NCBI GenBank assembly: GCA_938006875.1
Contig: CALLMJ010000031.1
Span: 1 to 47,979, forward strand
Origin: an uncultured Bacteroidia bacterium
GTDB taxonomy: Bacteria > Bacteroidota > Bacteroidia > J057 > CALLMJ01
Length of the DNA stretch: 47,979 bases
Direction of reading: 5' to 3'
Shown here in pieces: positions 8,276 to 18,300 of this stretch (the stretch's first letter is position 1; each line of letters starts with the position of its first letter). The notes below the pieces were generated by a model. The model searched no databases. It was not told where the DNA came from and was given only the letters and a program-made list of their open reading frames with translations. A program made the translations under genes and the position numbers.

Positions 8276-9679
8276 TTATCTTAATGGTATAACCAAATCA
8301 AAAAACCAATTCCATTGTTTTAAATGATTATAGGTATATTCAAAACGAACTAAAGAATCATAAATAAATGGAATTTGAATTCCCCAACCTGTACTATAAA
8401 GCCAACGGTCTTTTAAAAAATGGTCATCATTATTAAAACTTATATCATTTACCATTCCTAAATCATTTAACCAAACTAAATAAACACCAAAAGGAAAATC
8501 TTTAAATTTACCGGGTAAACGTTTTGAAGAGGTTATTCTTTTTGGGATAATAGCAAATTTTAAATCGGTTTTAGCCATAAAAATGCTTGTACCATCAACA
8601 ATATACTTTTCATATCCTCGTAAAAAATCACCAAAACCTAAAAAAAATTTATCATAATAAGGAATTTTGTATCCAAAGGTCTGATGAAAATACCCTGCAT
8701 AACCAAAATTCCATCGTTTTCCAATAGGATGAAACCGAGAATAATTTAATTTTAACTTAATAAAATTAGAAGTACTAAATTTTGCTAATCCATTATATTC
8801 CGCAGATGCAAAAAATTTATATCCATCTAAAGGAAAAGCAAAAACATCTCTTTTATCATAACGATAGACTAAACGAAAAGTGGGATAATATTCCATTCCA
8901 TAGTGATTGGTTAAATAATTGGTTCGGAAAATATATAATGAGTCATGAAATGATTTATAAGTAAAAGCCACCTCCAATATTGCTTTTTTGATATTAGATA
9001 ACCTTTTTGATATTGATAAAAGATATTTATGAGTTTCCTGAAAATCATTATCTACCAAAAAATGTCTTTCAATTTTTCCTTCATGAGAACCAATATTTAC
9101 TTCTTTGTTTTTTTGATAAAGACCATAAAAATAAATGTCTAATTTTGATTTTGGGAAAGCAAAGGGTAAATAATAATAACCAAAAAAACGCTTTGAATAG
9201 CCAAGAGTAAAACCTGTCCATATATTATCTAATCTTCCTGTAAAATTTTGCCAATCTACACCCATGCCATAAGTTAGACGTTTAGAAGAGGGTTCCTTAA
9301 CAAAATCTGTAAATGTTCTTTCTTCTAAAAGGAAATAGGGTTGCGGAAATATATACCAACGTTCTTTTACAAAAATTTTTAGATACAATGAATCTTGTAT
9401 AATCGTATCTTGAATATCAATTCTATTAAATAAACCAGTATTATATAAATTACGTGAAGATTGTTCTAGTAGCTCAGGTAATCGATTTTCAGCAATAATA
9501 TCATCATCATCAAATTCAAGGAAACGTATTAATGCTTGTGGTTTTGTTTTTTTTAAGCCAAAAAACTCAACTTCTTTTAAATAAATGGAATTTTGAGCAA
9601 AAGAGCACAAAAAAATAACTTGAAATTTTACTAATAAAACCCCCCAAATAAGAAAATGATTTTTCTTGATGCTTATCAC
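8276..9679 (-). CDS. BamA/TamA-like outer-membrane protein (POTRA plus beta-barrel)
   Basis: A signal peptide (ending CSFAQN) is followed by a POTRA-like domain (VEFFGLKKTKPQALIRFLEFDD and SSRNLYNTGLFNRIDI). The rest is rich in alternating aromatic beta-strands and ends in a C-terminal strand suited to outer-membrane insertion. This matches surface-antigen/TamA-type proteins that have fewer POTRA domains than BamA. I set the start at GTG 9679 (467 residues). The TTG that would extend it to 9688 is part of a TAATTTTG -7 box and cannot be transcribed from that promoter. The substrate is unknown. A house-keeping BamA is unlikely because only about one POTRA domain is present. Confidence 0.78.
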   Translation of the reverse strand: MISIKKNHFLIWGVLLVKFQVIFLCSFAQNSIYLKEVEFFGLKKTKPQALIRFLEFDDDDIIAENRLPELLEQSSRNLYNTGLFNRIDIQDTIIQDSLYLKIFVKERWYIFPQPYFLLEERTFTDFVKEPSSKRLTYGMGVDWQNFTGRLDNIWTGFTLGYSKRFFGYYYLPFAFPKSKLDIYFYGLYQKNKEVNIGSHEGKIERHFLVDNDFQETHKYLLSISKRLSNIKKAILEVAFTYKSFHDSLYIFRTNYLTNHYGMEYYPTFRLVYRYDKRDVFAFPLDGYKFFASAEYNGLAKFSTSNFIKLKLNYSRFHPIGKRWNFGYAGYFHQTFGYKIPYYDKFFLGFGDFLRGYEKYIVDGTSIFMAKTDLKFAIIPKRITSSKRLPGKFKDFPFGVYLVWLNDLGMVNDISFNNDDHFLKDRWLYSTGWGIQIPFIYDSLVRFEYTYNHLKQWNWFFDLVIPLR

Positions 9680-9685
9680 AATGAA

Positions 9686-9693
9686 CAAAATTA
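9686..9693 (-). promoter_or_regulatory. -7 promoter element (TAATTTTG) for the outer-membrane protein gene
   Basis: TAATTTTG on the minus strand ends 6 bases before the GTG at 9679. It implies a very short leader and decides the start codon choice. Confidence 0.5.
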
Positions 9694-9772
9694 CAAAAAA
9701 ATTAGGTTTTTGAAATTTTTATTTTACGTATACTTTCCTTATGTTAATCCTTACAATTCTTAAAAAATTTTT

Positions 9773-9780
9773 TATCTTTG
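9773..9780 (+). promoter_or_regulatory. -7 promoter element (TATCTTTG) for the aminotransferase
   Basis: TATCTTTG fits TAnnTTTG, with a weak TTA at 9751 as a -33 candidate (19-base spacer). It lies 35 bases before the ATG at 9816 and downstream of the in-frame ATG at 9741, so the shorter start is preferred. Confidence 0.5.
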
Positions 9781-9815
9781 TAACATTATTTTTTAACTCC
9801 ATCTCAAATTTTATT

Positions 9816-11015
9816 ATGGAATACAAAGGTTCTCAAAGAATTACACAAGTTTCTGAATCAGAAACTCTAGCAATGGCAAAATATGTTCGTCAGTTAAAAT
9901 CTCAAGGAAAGGACATTATTTCATTTACTTTAGGTGAACCAGATTTTCCTACACCCAAACATATTTGTGAATCGGTTTATCCTATTTTAGAACAAGGTCA
10001 AATCAAATATACTCCTGTTGCTGGAATTTTAGAGTTACGTGAAGCTGTTGCCCAATTTTTTCAACTCACAAGTCATATACCTTATAAAACAGAAAATATA
10101 ATTATTTCTACTGGTGCAAAACAATCAATTTTCAACGCTGTTATGGCATTAGTTAATCCAGATGAAGAAGTAATTATACCGACACCATTTTGGGTGTCTT
10201 ATGCAGCAATGGTTCATTTAACTGGAGGAAAACCTGTTTTTATTCCAACAACAGATAAACAAAACTTTAAAATTACTCCTGAACAATTAGAAAAAGCCAT
10301 TTCTCCAAAATCTCGCTTAATCATATTTAGTTCACCATCAAATCCTACGGGAAGTATTTATACAAAAAGAGAATTTGAAGCATTAGCCAAAATTATATTA
10401 AAATATCCGAATTTATATGTGATTTCTGATGAAATCTATCAGTTAATTAGCTATGATGAACCTGCGGTTAGTTTAGCATCAATACCTGAAATTTTTGATA
10501 GAACCATTACCATAAACGGAGTATCTAAGGCTTTTTCAATGACGGGTTGGCGAATAGGTTTTTTAGGAGCTCCTAAATGGATAGCTGATTTATGCGAAAA
10601 ATATCAAGGTCAAGTAACCAGCGGAGCGAATTTCGTAGCACAAAAGGCAGCACTTACAGCTATTTCTTCTGATTTAACACCAACTTATGAAATGGTAAAA
10701 ACCTTTAAAAATCGAAGAGATTTTGGAATGAAATTATTTCAAGAACTTTTACCAGAACTTCCTTTAGATTGCCCAAGTGGTGCTTTTTATTTCTTTCCGA
10801 ATATAAGCCAGTATTTGAATAAAAAAACTCCTGATAATAAAATAATTAATAATTCAGAAGAGTTAGCATTTTTTTTAGTTGACAATGGAGTTGCTACGAT
10901 ACCAGGATCAGCATTTGGTGCAAATGACTATATTCGTTTATCTTATGCTTGTAACGAAAAAGATATTCATGAGGGTATTCATAGAATGGCTAAAGCTTTG
11001 AAGTTATTATGCTAA
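9816..11015 (+). CDS. Class I/II pyridoxal-phosphate aminotransferase (aspartate aminotransferase-like)
   Basis: This 399-residue fold-type I PLP enzyme has the FTLGEPDFPTP segment near the N-terminus, the NPTG motif (SSPSNPTGSIY), ISDEIYQ, and the PLP-binding lysine in SKAFSMTGWR (Lys238). The terminal IRLSYACNE holds the substrate-carboxylate Arg. It matches subgroup I-gamma aspartate aminotransferases (about 395-400 residues), which interconvert aspartate and oxaloacetate with glutamate. The true start is ATG 9816, because the upstream in-frame ATG at 9741 adds 25 hydrophobic residues not found in the family and lies before the promoter. It converges on the Ig-like lipoprotein gene with 13 bases between. 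Confidence 0.92.
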   Translation: MEYKGSQRITQVSESETLAMAKYVRQLKSQGKDIISFTLGEPDFPTPKHICESVYPILEQGQIKYTPVAGILELREAVAQFFQLTSHIPYKTENIIISTGAKQSIFNAVMALVNPDEEVIIPTPFWVSYAAMVHLTGGKPVFIPTTDKQNFKITPEQLEKAISPKSRLIIFSSPSNPTGSIYTKREFEALAKIILKYPNLYVISDEIYQLISYDEPAVSLASIPEIFDRTITINGVSKAFSMTGWRIGFLGAPKWIADLCEKYQGQVTSGANFVAQKAALTAISSDLTPTYEMVKTFKNRRDFGMKLFQELLPELPLDCPSGAFYFFPNISQYLNKKTPDNKIINNSEELAFFLVDNGVATIPGSAFGANDYIRLSYACNEKDIHEGIHRMAKALKLLC

Positions 11016-11028
11016 ATTTAAAGTCTAT

Positions 11029-12603
11029 TTATTGAACCTTAATTTCCAGGTTCTCTATTTTCATTTGAGGTTTAATTTCAATTTCTTGAGGATAAATATA
11101 TATATCTTCTGGTAATTTTAAAGTATTAAGATTACCTGTTGACCATAATCCGTTGCCATCTTCATCATCAATTAAAACAATTTGATATTTTCCTGGATTT
11201 AACTCATTAAAAATCAAATTTTTATCATTAAAAACTTTTATTTCTTTTGTTTGAGTATTTTTTAAGAATCCTAAGAAATTTGGATAATCACATTGAATAC
11301 TGATTTTTAAATATCCATAAAATTCATCTTCTGATTTAGGTTTAATTTTAAATAGAAGTGTTGAATCTAATTTTTGATTCTGATACGATAAAAATAAACT
11401 ATCTATTAAAACTGTATAAACTTGTCCTGTATCGACTTTGTCTTTAACGTCAATCTTTATTATGTTATCATTTACATAAATAGGAAGCGGTAAAACCTTT
11501 TGTAAGCTATCTAAAACCTTTATGTAAAGTAAATTTTTTTCTTGTAATACAGTATTAGCTTTAAAAGTCCAATATTTGGGTGTAATTTCTGGTTTTTCAA
11601 TTTGAAATGTTCGTGTATAAGCATTGGTTTTATTTAATGCAAAATTAAAAACTGTATCCAAAGAATTTCCTAAGGTATCTAACACATTCCATAATTTTAT
11701 ATTTAAACTATCTTTAATGGGTTCGGGAAAATAAATTTCTAATTTTTGTTCGTTAGCAATAAATTTACAATTAGTAGATGCTTGAATTTTTAAAGAATCT
11801 TTTATAATAGGTTCTGAAAATTCAAACCAATAATTAATACTATCTTTCCAATAAGATTTCTTTATTTTAGGTGCTTGTACATCATTAGGAAAACAATATA
11901 AATCAAATTCTTGTTTAAAATTCTTATTTAAATCAATAGTAATTTGTTCATCAATACCTATATTTTCACCATCATTAAATTTATAATCATTATTTTTATC
12001 TTGAACCGCTAAAATTTTATATTTTCCAGGTTTAACATAGCTTACTTTATATTGATAATTTTCATTCACCAAACCAAAATACATGGGAATTTGATTATGA
12101 AAATTTAGAGAAGAAATGCTATCTTGGTCATATAAAAAAACCATAAAATTATCAAGTTTCATTTTGGGATGCGTTTTAATTAATTCACCATAGACACTAC
12201 ATGTATCAAACTCATTTGACTTTGTAAAAGGAAATTGTTGAATTTGCCTTAAAGTATTACCTTCATTAAAATCTTTAATATTTTTGCCGATAGTTAATAA
12301 ATAAGTTAAATCATTATCCAAATTATTGGGGAGAATAATTTTAATTTTTTTTCCATAAGTTAAAACTTTTGCTGGGGTTTTTAAAGGTGGGGAAAATAAA
12401 ATTTCTTTTGTATAATCTTCATTTCTAATATACTCATTAAATTTTAGTTCAATTTTTTTTTCATTAAAACGAGTTTTGGGTAAATCAGGTTGAATAGTTT
12501 TAATTAAAGGAGGTTCTTCATCTTTGGGTCCTCCCTCTGGATAACGAATAGAAGCACAGCCCAATATCAAAATTAAAATAAACGGCAAACAAAATTTATT
12601 CAT
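11029..12603 (-). CDS. Ig-like domain lipoprotein (SbsA Ig-like / Big_5 type)
   Basis: The 524-residue product begins with a lipoprotein signal (LILILGCAS, lipidated Cys at about 16), followed by the YPEGGPKDEEPP motif. That motif is characteristic of a widespread Bacteroidota family with an N-terminal SbsA-type Ig domain (IELKFNEYIRNEDY onward). Further segments contain two EF-hand-like acidic loops (DKNNDYKFNDGE and DDEDGNGLWSTG) in Cna-B-like contexts. The protein is probably an outer-membrane-anchored lipoprotein of unknown role. It is the last gene of the nadA operon; its ATG overlaps the mnmG stop (TAATG). Orthologues often lie near mnmG in this phylum (recollection, not checked). Confidence 0.85.
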   Translation of the reverse strand: MNKFCLPFILILILGCASIRYPEGGPKDEEPPLIKTIQPDLPKTRFNEKKIELKFNEYIRNEDYTKEILFSPPLKTPAKVLTYGKKIKIILPNNLDNDLTYLLTIGKNIKDFNEGNTLRQIQQFPFTKSNEFDTCSVYGELIKTHPKMKLDNFMVFLYDQDSISSLNFHNQIPMYFGLVNENYQYKVSYVKPGKYKILAVQDKNNDYKFNDGENIGIDEQITIDLNKNFKQEFDLYCFPNDVQAPKIKKSYWKDSINYWFEFSEPIIKDSLKIQASTNCKFIANEQKLEIYFPEPIKDSLNIKLWNVLDTLGNSLDTVFNFALNKTNAYTRTFQIEKPEITPKYWTFKANTVLQEKNLLYIKVLDSLQKVLPLPIYVNDNIIKIDVKDKVDTGQVYTVLIDSLFLSYQNQKLDSTLLFKIKPKSEDEFYGYLKISIQCDYPNFLGFLKNTQTKEIKVFNDKNLIFNELNPGKYQIVLIDDEDGNGLWSTGNLNTLKLPEDIYIYPQEIEIKPQMKIENLEIKVQ

Positions 12604-14471
12604 TATCTACCTATAAAAATCAAAAGAGCGGAGATATCAGCTGGAGAAATTCCACTTATTCTTGAAGCTTGACCAATACTTTGAGGTTTTATTTTTAATA
12701 ATTTTTGTTTGGCTTCATTAGATAAACCATGGCAATTTTCATATTTTAAATTTTCTGGTAAACGAATATCTTCAAGTTTTTTCATTTTATCTACGAGAGC
12801 AATTTCTTTTTCTATATATCCTTGATATTTAATTTCAATTTCGGCGGCTTCTAATGCTTCATAGGCATATTCATATAATTTAGCAGATAATTTAGGATTC
12901 ATCCAACGTAGATTTTCCAATTTAACATTAGGTCTTAATAAAACATGAGCTGCTTTTTGACGAGTTTTTAAGGGTTGTTCATTTAAGTATTCTAATATTT
13001 CATGAGAATTTTCAGGTTCTATATAAAATTGATTAAGCAATTCAGAAATTTCGGAAATCTCTTTTTCTTTTTGTAAAAGTTCTTGGTATCTATCTTCTTT
13101 GGCTAGGCCAATATTATAACCGATTTTAGTCAAACGTCTATCCGCATTATCTTGCCTTAAAAGAATACGATATTCAGCACGTGAAGTGAACATTCTATAA
13201 GGTTCATCAGTACCTTTTGTTACTAAATCATCAATTAAAACACCAATATAAGCTTGGTCTCTTTTGAGAATTAAGGGTTCTTGATTTTTTATTCTTAGTG
13301 CTGCGTTAATTCCTGCCATAATTCCTTGAGCTGCAGCTTCTTCATATCCTGTTGTACCATTAATTTGACCTGCAAAATATAAATTTTTAATCAATTTAGT
13401 TTCTAAGGTTAATTCTAATTGGTGAGGTGGGAAATAATCATATTCAATTGCATAACCGGGTCTAAACATTTTAGCATTTTCTAAACCGGGGATATGTCTT
13501 AACGCTTCATATTGAATTTCTTCTGAAAGTGATGAAGAAAAACCATTTAAATAAATTTCATGGGTTCTCCATCCTTCAGGTTCAATAAATAATTGATGTC
13601 TTTCTCTTTCTGAAAAACGAACAATTTTATCTTCAATGGATGGACAATATCTTGGACCTAAACCTTGAATTCTTCCAGTAAATAATGGGGATTTTTCAAA
13701 ACCTTTTTGAAGTATTTCATGAACTTTCGGATTGGTATAGGTTATATAGCAAGGTAATTGTTTATGTTCTATAGGAAAATCGAGAAAAGAAAATTTTCTT
13801 TTGGGTTTATCACCTTCTTGGATTTCAGTTTTAGAGTAATCAATGGTTCTTCCATCAATTCTAGGAGGTGTACCCGTTTTCATTCTACCGGATTCAAAAC
13901 CTAATTCATTCAATTGTTCAGTTATACCTTTGGCAGCTTTTTCACCTGAACGACCACCTGAGAATTGTTTTTCACCAATATGGATAATTCCGTTTAAAAA
14001 AGTCCCATTAGTTAAAATAACGGTTTTACTATAAAATTCTTTACCCATAGCAGTAATCACTCCTTTTACATAATTATCCTTTACAATAATTCTAGCGACC
14101 ATATCCTGCCAAAAATCTACATTAGGAGTATTTTCTAAGGTATATCTCCATTCTTCTGCAAATTTTAATCTATCGTTTTGAGTTCTGGGGCTCCACATTG
14201 CAGGTCCTTTCGATCGGTTAAGCATTCTAAATTGGATAGCTGTTTTATCAGAAATTATACCTGAATAACCACCTAAAGCATCAATTTCTCTTACAATTTG
14301 TCCTTTTGCTACACCACCCATTGCTGGATTACAAGACATTTGAGCTATGGTAGTCATGTTCATAGTAATTAATAAAACTTTACAACCCATATTTGCTGCC
14401 GCTGCCGCTGCTTCGCATCCAGCGTGACCTGCACCCACTACTATAACATCATAATTATCTTTTATACCCAT
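12603..14471 (-). CDS. mnmG: tRNA uridine-5-carboxymethylaminomethyl(34) synthesis enzyme MnmG
   Basis: This 622-residue FAD enzyme works with MnmE to modify wobble U34 of several tRNAs. It shows the dinucleotide-binding motif VVGAGHAGCEAAAAAANMG near the N-terminus, the family blocks CNPAMGGVAKGQIVREIDA and GYEEAAAQGIMAGINAA, and the C-terminal GISPADISALL. The length is standard. It is the seventh gene of the nadA operon. A parS site lies in the 54-base gap before its start, fitting the old name gidA and the origin-proximal location seen in many bacteria. Confidence 0.98.
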   Translation of the reverse strand: MGIKDNYDVIVVGAGHAGCEAAAAAANMGCKVLLITMNMTTIAQMSCNPAMGGVAKGQIVREIDALGGYSGIISDKTAIQFRMLNRSKGPAMWSPRTQNDRLKFAEEWRYTLENTPNVDFWQDMVARIIVKDNYVKGVITAMGKEFYSKTVILTNGTFLNGIIHIGEKQFSGGRSGEKAAKGITEQLNELGFESGRMKTGTPPRIDGRTIDYSKTEIQEGDKPKRKFSFLDFPIEHKQLPCYITYTNPKVHEILQKGFEKSPLFTGRIQGLGPRYCPSIEDKIVRFSERERHQLFIEPEGWRTHEIYLNGFSSSLSEEIQYEALRHIPGLENAKMFRPGYAIEYDYFPPHQLELTLETKLIKNLYFAGQINGTTGYEEAAAQGIMAGINAALRIKNQEPLILKRDQAYIGVLIDDLVTKGTDEPYRMFTSRAEYRILLRQDNADRRLTKIGYNIGLAKEDRYQELLQKEKEISEISELLNQFYIEPENSHEILEYLNEQPLKTRQKAAHVLLRPNVKLENLRWMNPKLSAKLYEYAYEALEAAEIEIKYQGYIEKEIALVDKMKKLEDIRLPENLKYENCHGLSNEAKQKLLKIKPQSIGQASRISGISPADISALLIFIGR

Positions 14472-14490
14472 ACCTTATACTTAAATTAAA

Positions 14491-14506
14491 TGTTCCACGT
14501 GGAACA
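14491..14506. promoter_or_regulatory. parS site 1 (ParB-binding centromere), perfect palindrome
   Basis: TGTTCCACGTGGAACA is a perfect 16-base palindrome and matches the known chromosomal parS consensus (TGTTNCACGTGNAACA). It lies in the mnmG-ybeY gap, 38 bases from a second copy. No T-run follows, so it is not a terminator. ParA/ParB genes are not in the window. Confidence 0.88.
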
Positions 14507-14525
14507 AAATAAATATTTAAAAAAT

Positions 14526-14969
14526 TCATGTTCCACGTGGAACTTTTAAAGAATAAAAATAAAAAATATATTTATCTTCGGTTTCTCTCATTAATAGTTC
14601 ATCAGAATCAGTTGTATCATTATATCCAATACAATGTAAAATACCATGAATCATTACTCTTAATAATTCATTCATGAAATCAACCTTGTATTCCCTAGCA
14701 TTCTCTTCTACCCTATCCAAACTAATAAAAATCTCCACTTGTAAATTTGAATCTTCAGAATAATCAAAAGTGATTATATCCGTATAATAATCATGATTCA
14801 AAAAATTTTTATTAATACGTAATATATTCTCATCATTACAAAAATGATAATGCAATTTTTTTATATGAAAATTATTTTCTTTAGAAATATGATTAGCTAA
14901 TTGTTTGAAATGTTCCTTAAAAGATTTGATTAAAAATTTAGGTCTTTGGTCAAAACTGTAGCTAATCAT
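14526..14969 (-). CDS. ybeY: rRNA maturation endonuclease YbeY
   Basis: This 147-residue metalloprotein of the UPF0054 family acts in 16S rRNA 3'-end processing and ribosome quality control. The metal motif reads HGILHCIGYND, so the third ligand of the usual HGxLHxxGYDH is an Asp preceded by Asn rather than His. I recall similar variants in other Bacteroidota. The upstream INKNFLNHDYYTDIITFDY block matches the family's N-x-x-F-x-x-x-D-x-x-T-D-V-L-x-F-x-Y. The start overlaps the stop of the preceding ATPase gene by 4 bases (ATGA). The last codons coincide with a parS site. Confidence 0.93.
   Translation of the reverse strand: MISYSFDQRPKFLIKSFKEHFKQLANHISKENNFHIKKLHYHFCNDENILRINKNFLNHDYYTDIITFDYSEDSNLQVEIFISLDRVEENAREYKVDFMNELLRVMIHGILHCIGYNDTTDSDELLMRETEDKYIFYFYSLKVPRGT
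14529..14544. promoter_or_regulatory. parS site 2, inside the 3' end of ybeY
   Basis: TGTTCCACGTGGAACT matches the palindrome at 15 of 16 positions. On the minus strand it encodes the last residues of YbeY (VPRGT) and runs into the stop codon, so the ParB site and coding sequence share these bases. Confidence 0.85.
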
Positions 14970-15382
14970 ATATTAAATTTTAGTTCTAACATTGTACCAT
15001 TATCATGATAAATTAAATCATCAGATAAATGTTTCATAACAAAAACTCCTCTTCCATTTTCAGAAAAGATATTCTCCATTAAGGTTGGATCCTTAATGTT
15101 ATTCAAATCAAAACCATTTCCACAATCCTTAATAAATAAAGATAAAGAATATGGATTATTTAATTTTGCTGTTAAATAAACTCTTTTAGATGAATCGTTT
15201 TTATTACCATGAATAATAGCATTGTTTACAGCTTCTGTTACCGATATAATAATATTTGCAAAAACAGTTTCTGATAAATTTAAATCATTTTGTAAACGAT
15301 CTAAAAAAAGTTCAACACTGGATAATTCATTAATATCTGATGGTATATTTAATTCTTGATGATATTTTTCAAAGGTAAGCAT
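14966..15382 (-). CDS. RsbW/SpoIIAB-type anti-sigma factor ATPase domain protein
   Basis: This 138-residue single-domain protein has the HATPase_c_2 fold: an N-box with ITEAVNNAIIHGNKND (about residues 49-64), a G1-like KDCGNGFD and a G2-like GRGVFVMKHLSDDL. Such proteins are serine kinases or anti-sigma factors in partner-switching systems. No STAS anti-anti-sigma gene or sigma gene is adjacent. The SpoIIE-type phosphatase at 1.7-5.1 kb is a conceivable partner, but that is inference only. It sits between the DUF4175 gene (3-base gap) and ybeY (4-base overlap). Confidence 0.85.
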   Translation of the reverse strand: MLTFEKYHQELNIPSDINELSSVELFLDRLQNDLNLSETVFANIIISVTEAVNNAIIHGNKNDSSKRVYLTAKLNNPYSLSLFIKDCGNGFDLNNIKDPTLMENIFSENGRGVFVMKHLSDDLIYHDNGTMLELKFNI

Positions 15383-15385
15383 AAA

Positions 15386-18300
15386 TTATTTGATTTTGTT
15401 ATAATAGTTATCAATAATCATTTGGTATGTTTTGGTATAATTAATTTTTGTACGATTAATATTTTCTTTGTTAATAAAGATATTAGGATTTGATTCAAAA
15501 ATGTTATTAGGAGAATTACGATTAATATCCTTACCAGTAGTTGATTGTCTTTTATTATCTAAATCTCTTTGTCTAATTGATTTATCATAATCTAACATTC
15601 TTGAAAGAATCTGTTGCTGACGTTTGAGAAGTTCGGCTGTTAATTGTTTATTAAATAATTCCTTTTCAGTTTCCTCCATATCTTGTAATATTTTAGACAT
15701 ATTACCTAAACCTCCCTTTTCGCCCATTTCTTTTGATATTTTATCAAACATTTCTTTTAAACCTTTTCTAATAGCTTCTTGTTCTTTACCCATTTGTTCT
15801 AACCTAGCAGGATCTTGTCCACTTTGATTCATCATATCTTGAAGCATTTGGTTAAGTTTAGATTGTTGCTTTGCTAAACCTTGCATAGATGGATTATTTC
15901 CACCAGGCTTTTTACATGCTCCACCACCACCCTTTTGATTTTGCTGTGCTTTCATTTGTTGCTGCATTTGATCAAGAGATTCCGTTAACATATTAGCGAG
16001 ATTATTTAAACTCGTCATTACGTAGTGTTGAGAATTATTAGCATTTGGTACTTGTAGTTGTGATAAAAATTTAATGGTATTATCCATATGAAGATTGATA
16101 ATATTCACTTCATCAGTAACATATTTTTTAATTTGAAAAACTCTTTTTGCAAGTTCTTGTAAGGAATCTTTAACCATTTCCATGTTATCTCTTAATTTTT
16201 TTTGTTCAATGAGATACTTTTTAAGTAATGGGTCATTATATTTTAACTTTTTCGTTTTATCACGTAAATCTTCTTGATTAAAGGATAATTTTAAAAGGTT
16301 TTTGAGAAGATTGCGTAAAGATTCATAATTTTCGGCAGTTTCATCGGATTCTTCTTCTTGCATCATATCAGAAATTTGCTGCTGCATCTTTTCCATATTC
16401 TTTGTAGCATTTTGCTGACTTTGAGATGCTTTAGATTTTTGATTTTGATTTAACTGTTCAGAAGATTTTTGTAAATCTTGTTGAATATCTTGTTGAGTTT
16501 TATTTATATCCTGCATCTTATCTGATATATCTCTTCCAGCATCTTTATTCAATTTTTCTAAATCCTTTAAATCTTCTTTTAATTGGTTCATTTTATTTTC
16601 TAATTCCTTCTCTTTCTCTGCAATCTTTTTTAAGTCTTCTTTATCGTTCTTTTCTTTTGTTAATTGATTCAAAGTTTCTTGTTGCTGCTTAATATCTTCT
16701 AATTTTTTTTGTATTTCATCAGCTTTTTGATTGGCTTTTAATTGTTTATACAATTGTTGAATACGTTCTAAATCATATTGTAAATTCTCTTGTTTATATT
16801 GTATTTGTTCCATTTGCTGTTTAATAGAACGATTTTCATCATTCTTGTTTAATTTATTGAGTAGTTCATCTAATTGCTTTTTTAAATCAGAATTTTCCAT
16901 TTCCTTTATAAGATTTTGAAGTTGCTCCATTTTCTGAAGCGTTTCATCATTATAAAGATCATTCATTTGAGAATTCTGTTTAATTTCATTTAAATCTTCT
17001 TTAAGGTTTTGGATATTCTCAAAAACTTTTTGTTGTTGTTTAATAAATTCTTGTATTTCTTTCTTTTGTTCATAATCTAAGGTTTTATTTTCTAATAACT
17101 TCTTTTGAAGTTTATCAAATTTTTCGTTTAATTTTTCATTATCATTTATAGAATTTTCTAAATTTTCTTCAACTTTTTCTTGTAGCTTTTCATTGTTTTC
17201 GTATAATTCATTTACTGACAAATAATTAACTTTGTATAATTGTGAAGTTGAAGATTTGAAACCAGAAACAGCATCATTATCAAATATTGTCAAAGAATAT
17301 TCAATTAAATCACCTTGCTCCATATTTAAATCAAAGAAATCTAAGTTGATTTCATTTCTAATAAACTTAGAATTAAATTGTTTAGATAATACTTTAGTTT
17401 TGAAATTCTTAGAAACCTTAGAAGGATTATTGGATTTTAAAAATCTATAATTTAATAGTAACGACGAAAAACCATAATCGTCATTGATTTCATATACTAA
17501 TGGTAAAAACCCATTATTGGGCAAAGAAAATTCTGGATTAGGAGAAATAATTTGAACTTCGGGAAATTTATCTTCAATTACTTGTATTTGATACCTTACA
17601 GTGTCAATATTAGTTAAATTTTGATTGGAAATTAATTGAATAAAATAAGATTCAGAATTGAGAATGTTCTTGGTAGCTTTTTGATTTTGAAAAGGTATTA
17701 TAGAATTAAAACCTAAAAAAGCTTCTTTAATATTTCCTTTTGGATTTAATTTCCATTCAACATTAGAACCCTTTAATACAGAAAAATCACCAACATTAGG
17801 CAAAAGTTTTTCAGAAGGTAAACCTGTATAAGAAGGATAATAAATAGTGACTTCAAAATCTTGTATGTAAGGTCTTTTAACAACATCAACATTATAGATT
17901 TCAGTTTTGAATAAATCATTACCCACATAAAATTGAAAATCATTATGGACAGAAGAAAATAAATGATGAAACTTAGAAGTATTAATTTTCTTTAAACTAA
18001 TAGGCTGAAAATCTGAATTTTGATTTTCTTTGTAATAAAGAAACAATTCTTTGGGTAATTGGGAACCATTTACTTCAATATTTAATTCATATGAATCATT
18101 ATCAATAATTTTGGATGGAAGATTTTTTATAATAATTGTAAAAGGTGGTGGAGGAGAAAAAGGTTTAGAGAAATTAATTAAACGGTAAGTTCCTTTTGTA
18201 ATTACTTCGGGTGCTAATAAAAATAAAAATAAAAGAAAAAGCAAAGGAATTAAAACATAACGAGATTTTTTTAAATTTACGTTCAAGTTTATAACTTGTT

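Noticed and set aside
14491-14544. Palindromes at mnmG-ybeY as transcription terminators
   Set aside because: No T-run follows either copy, they lie inside a tightly coupled operon, and the sequence matches parS exactly.
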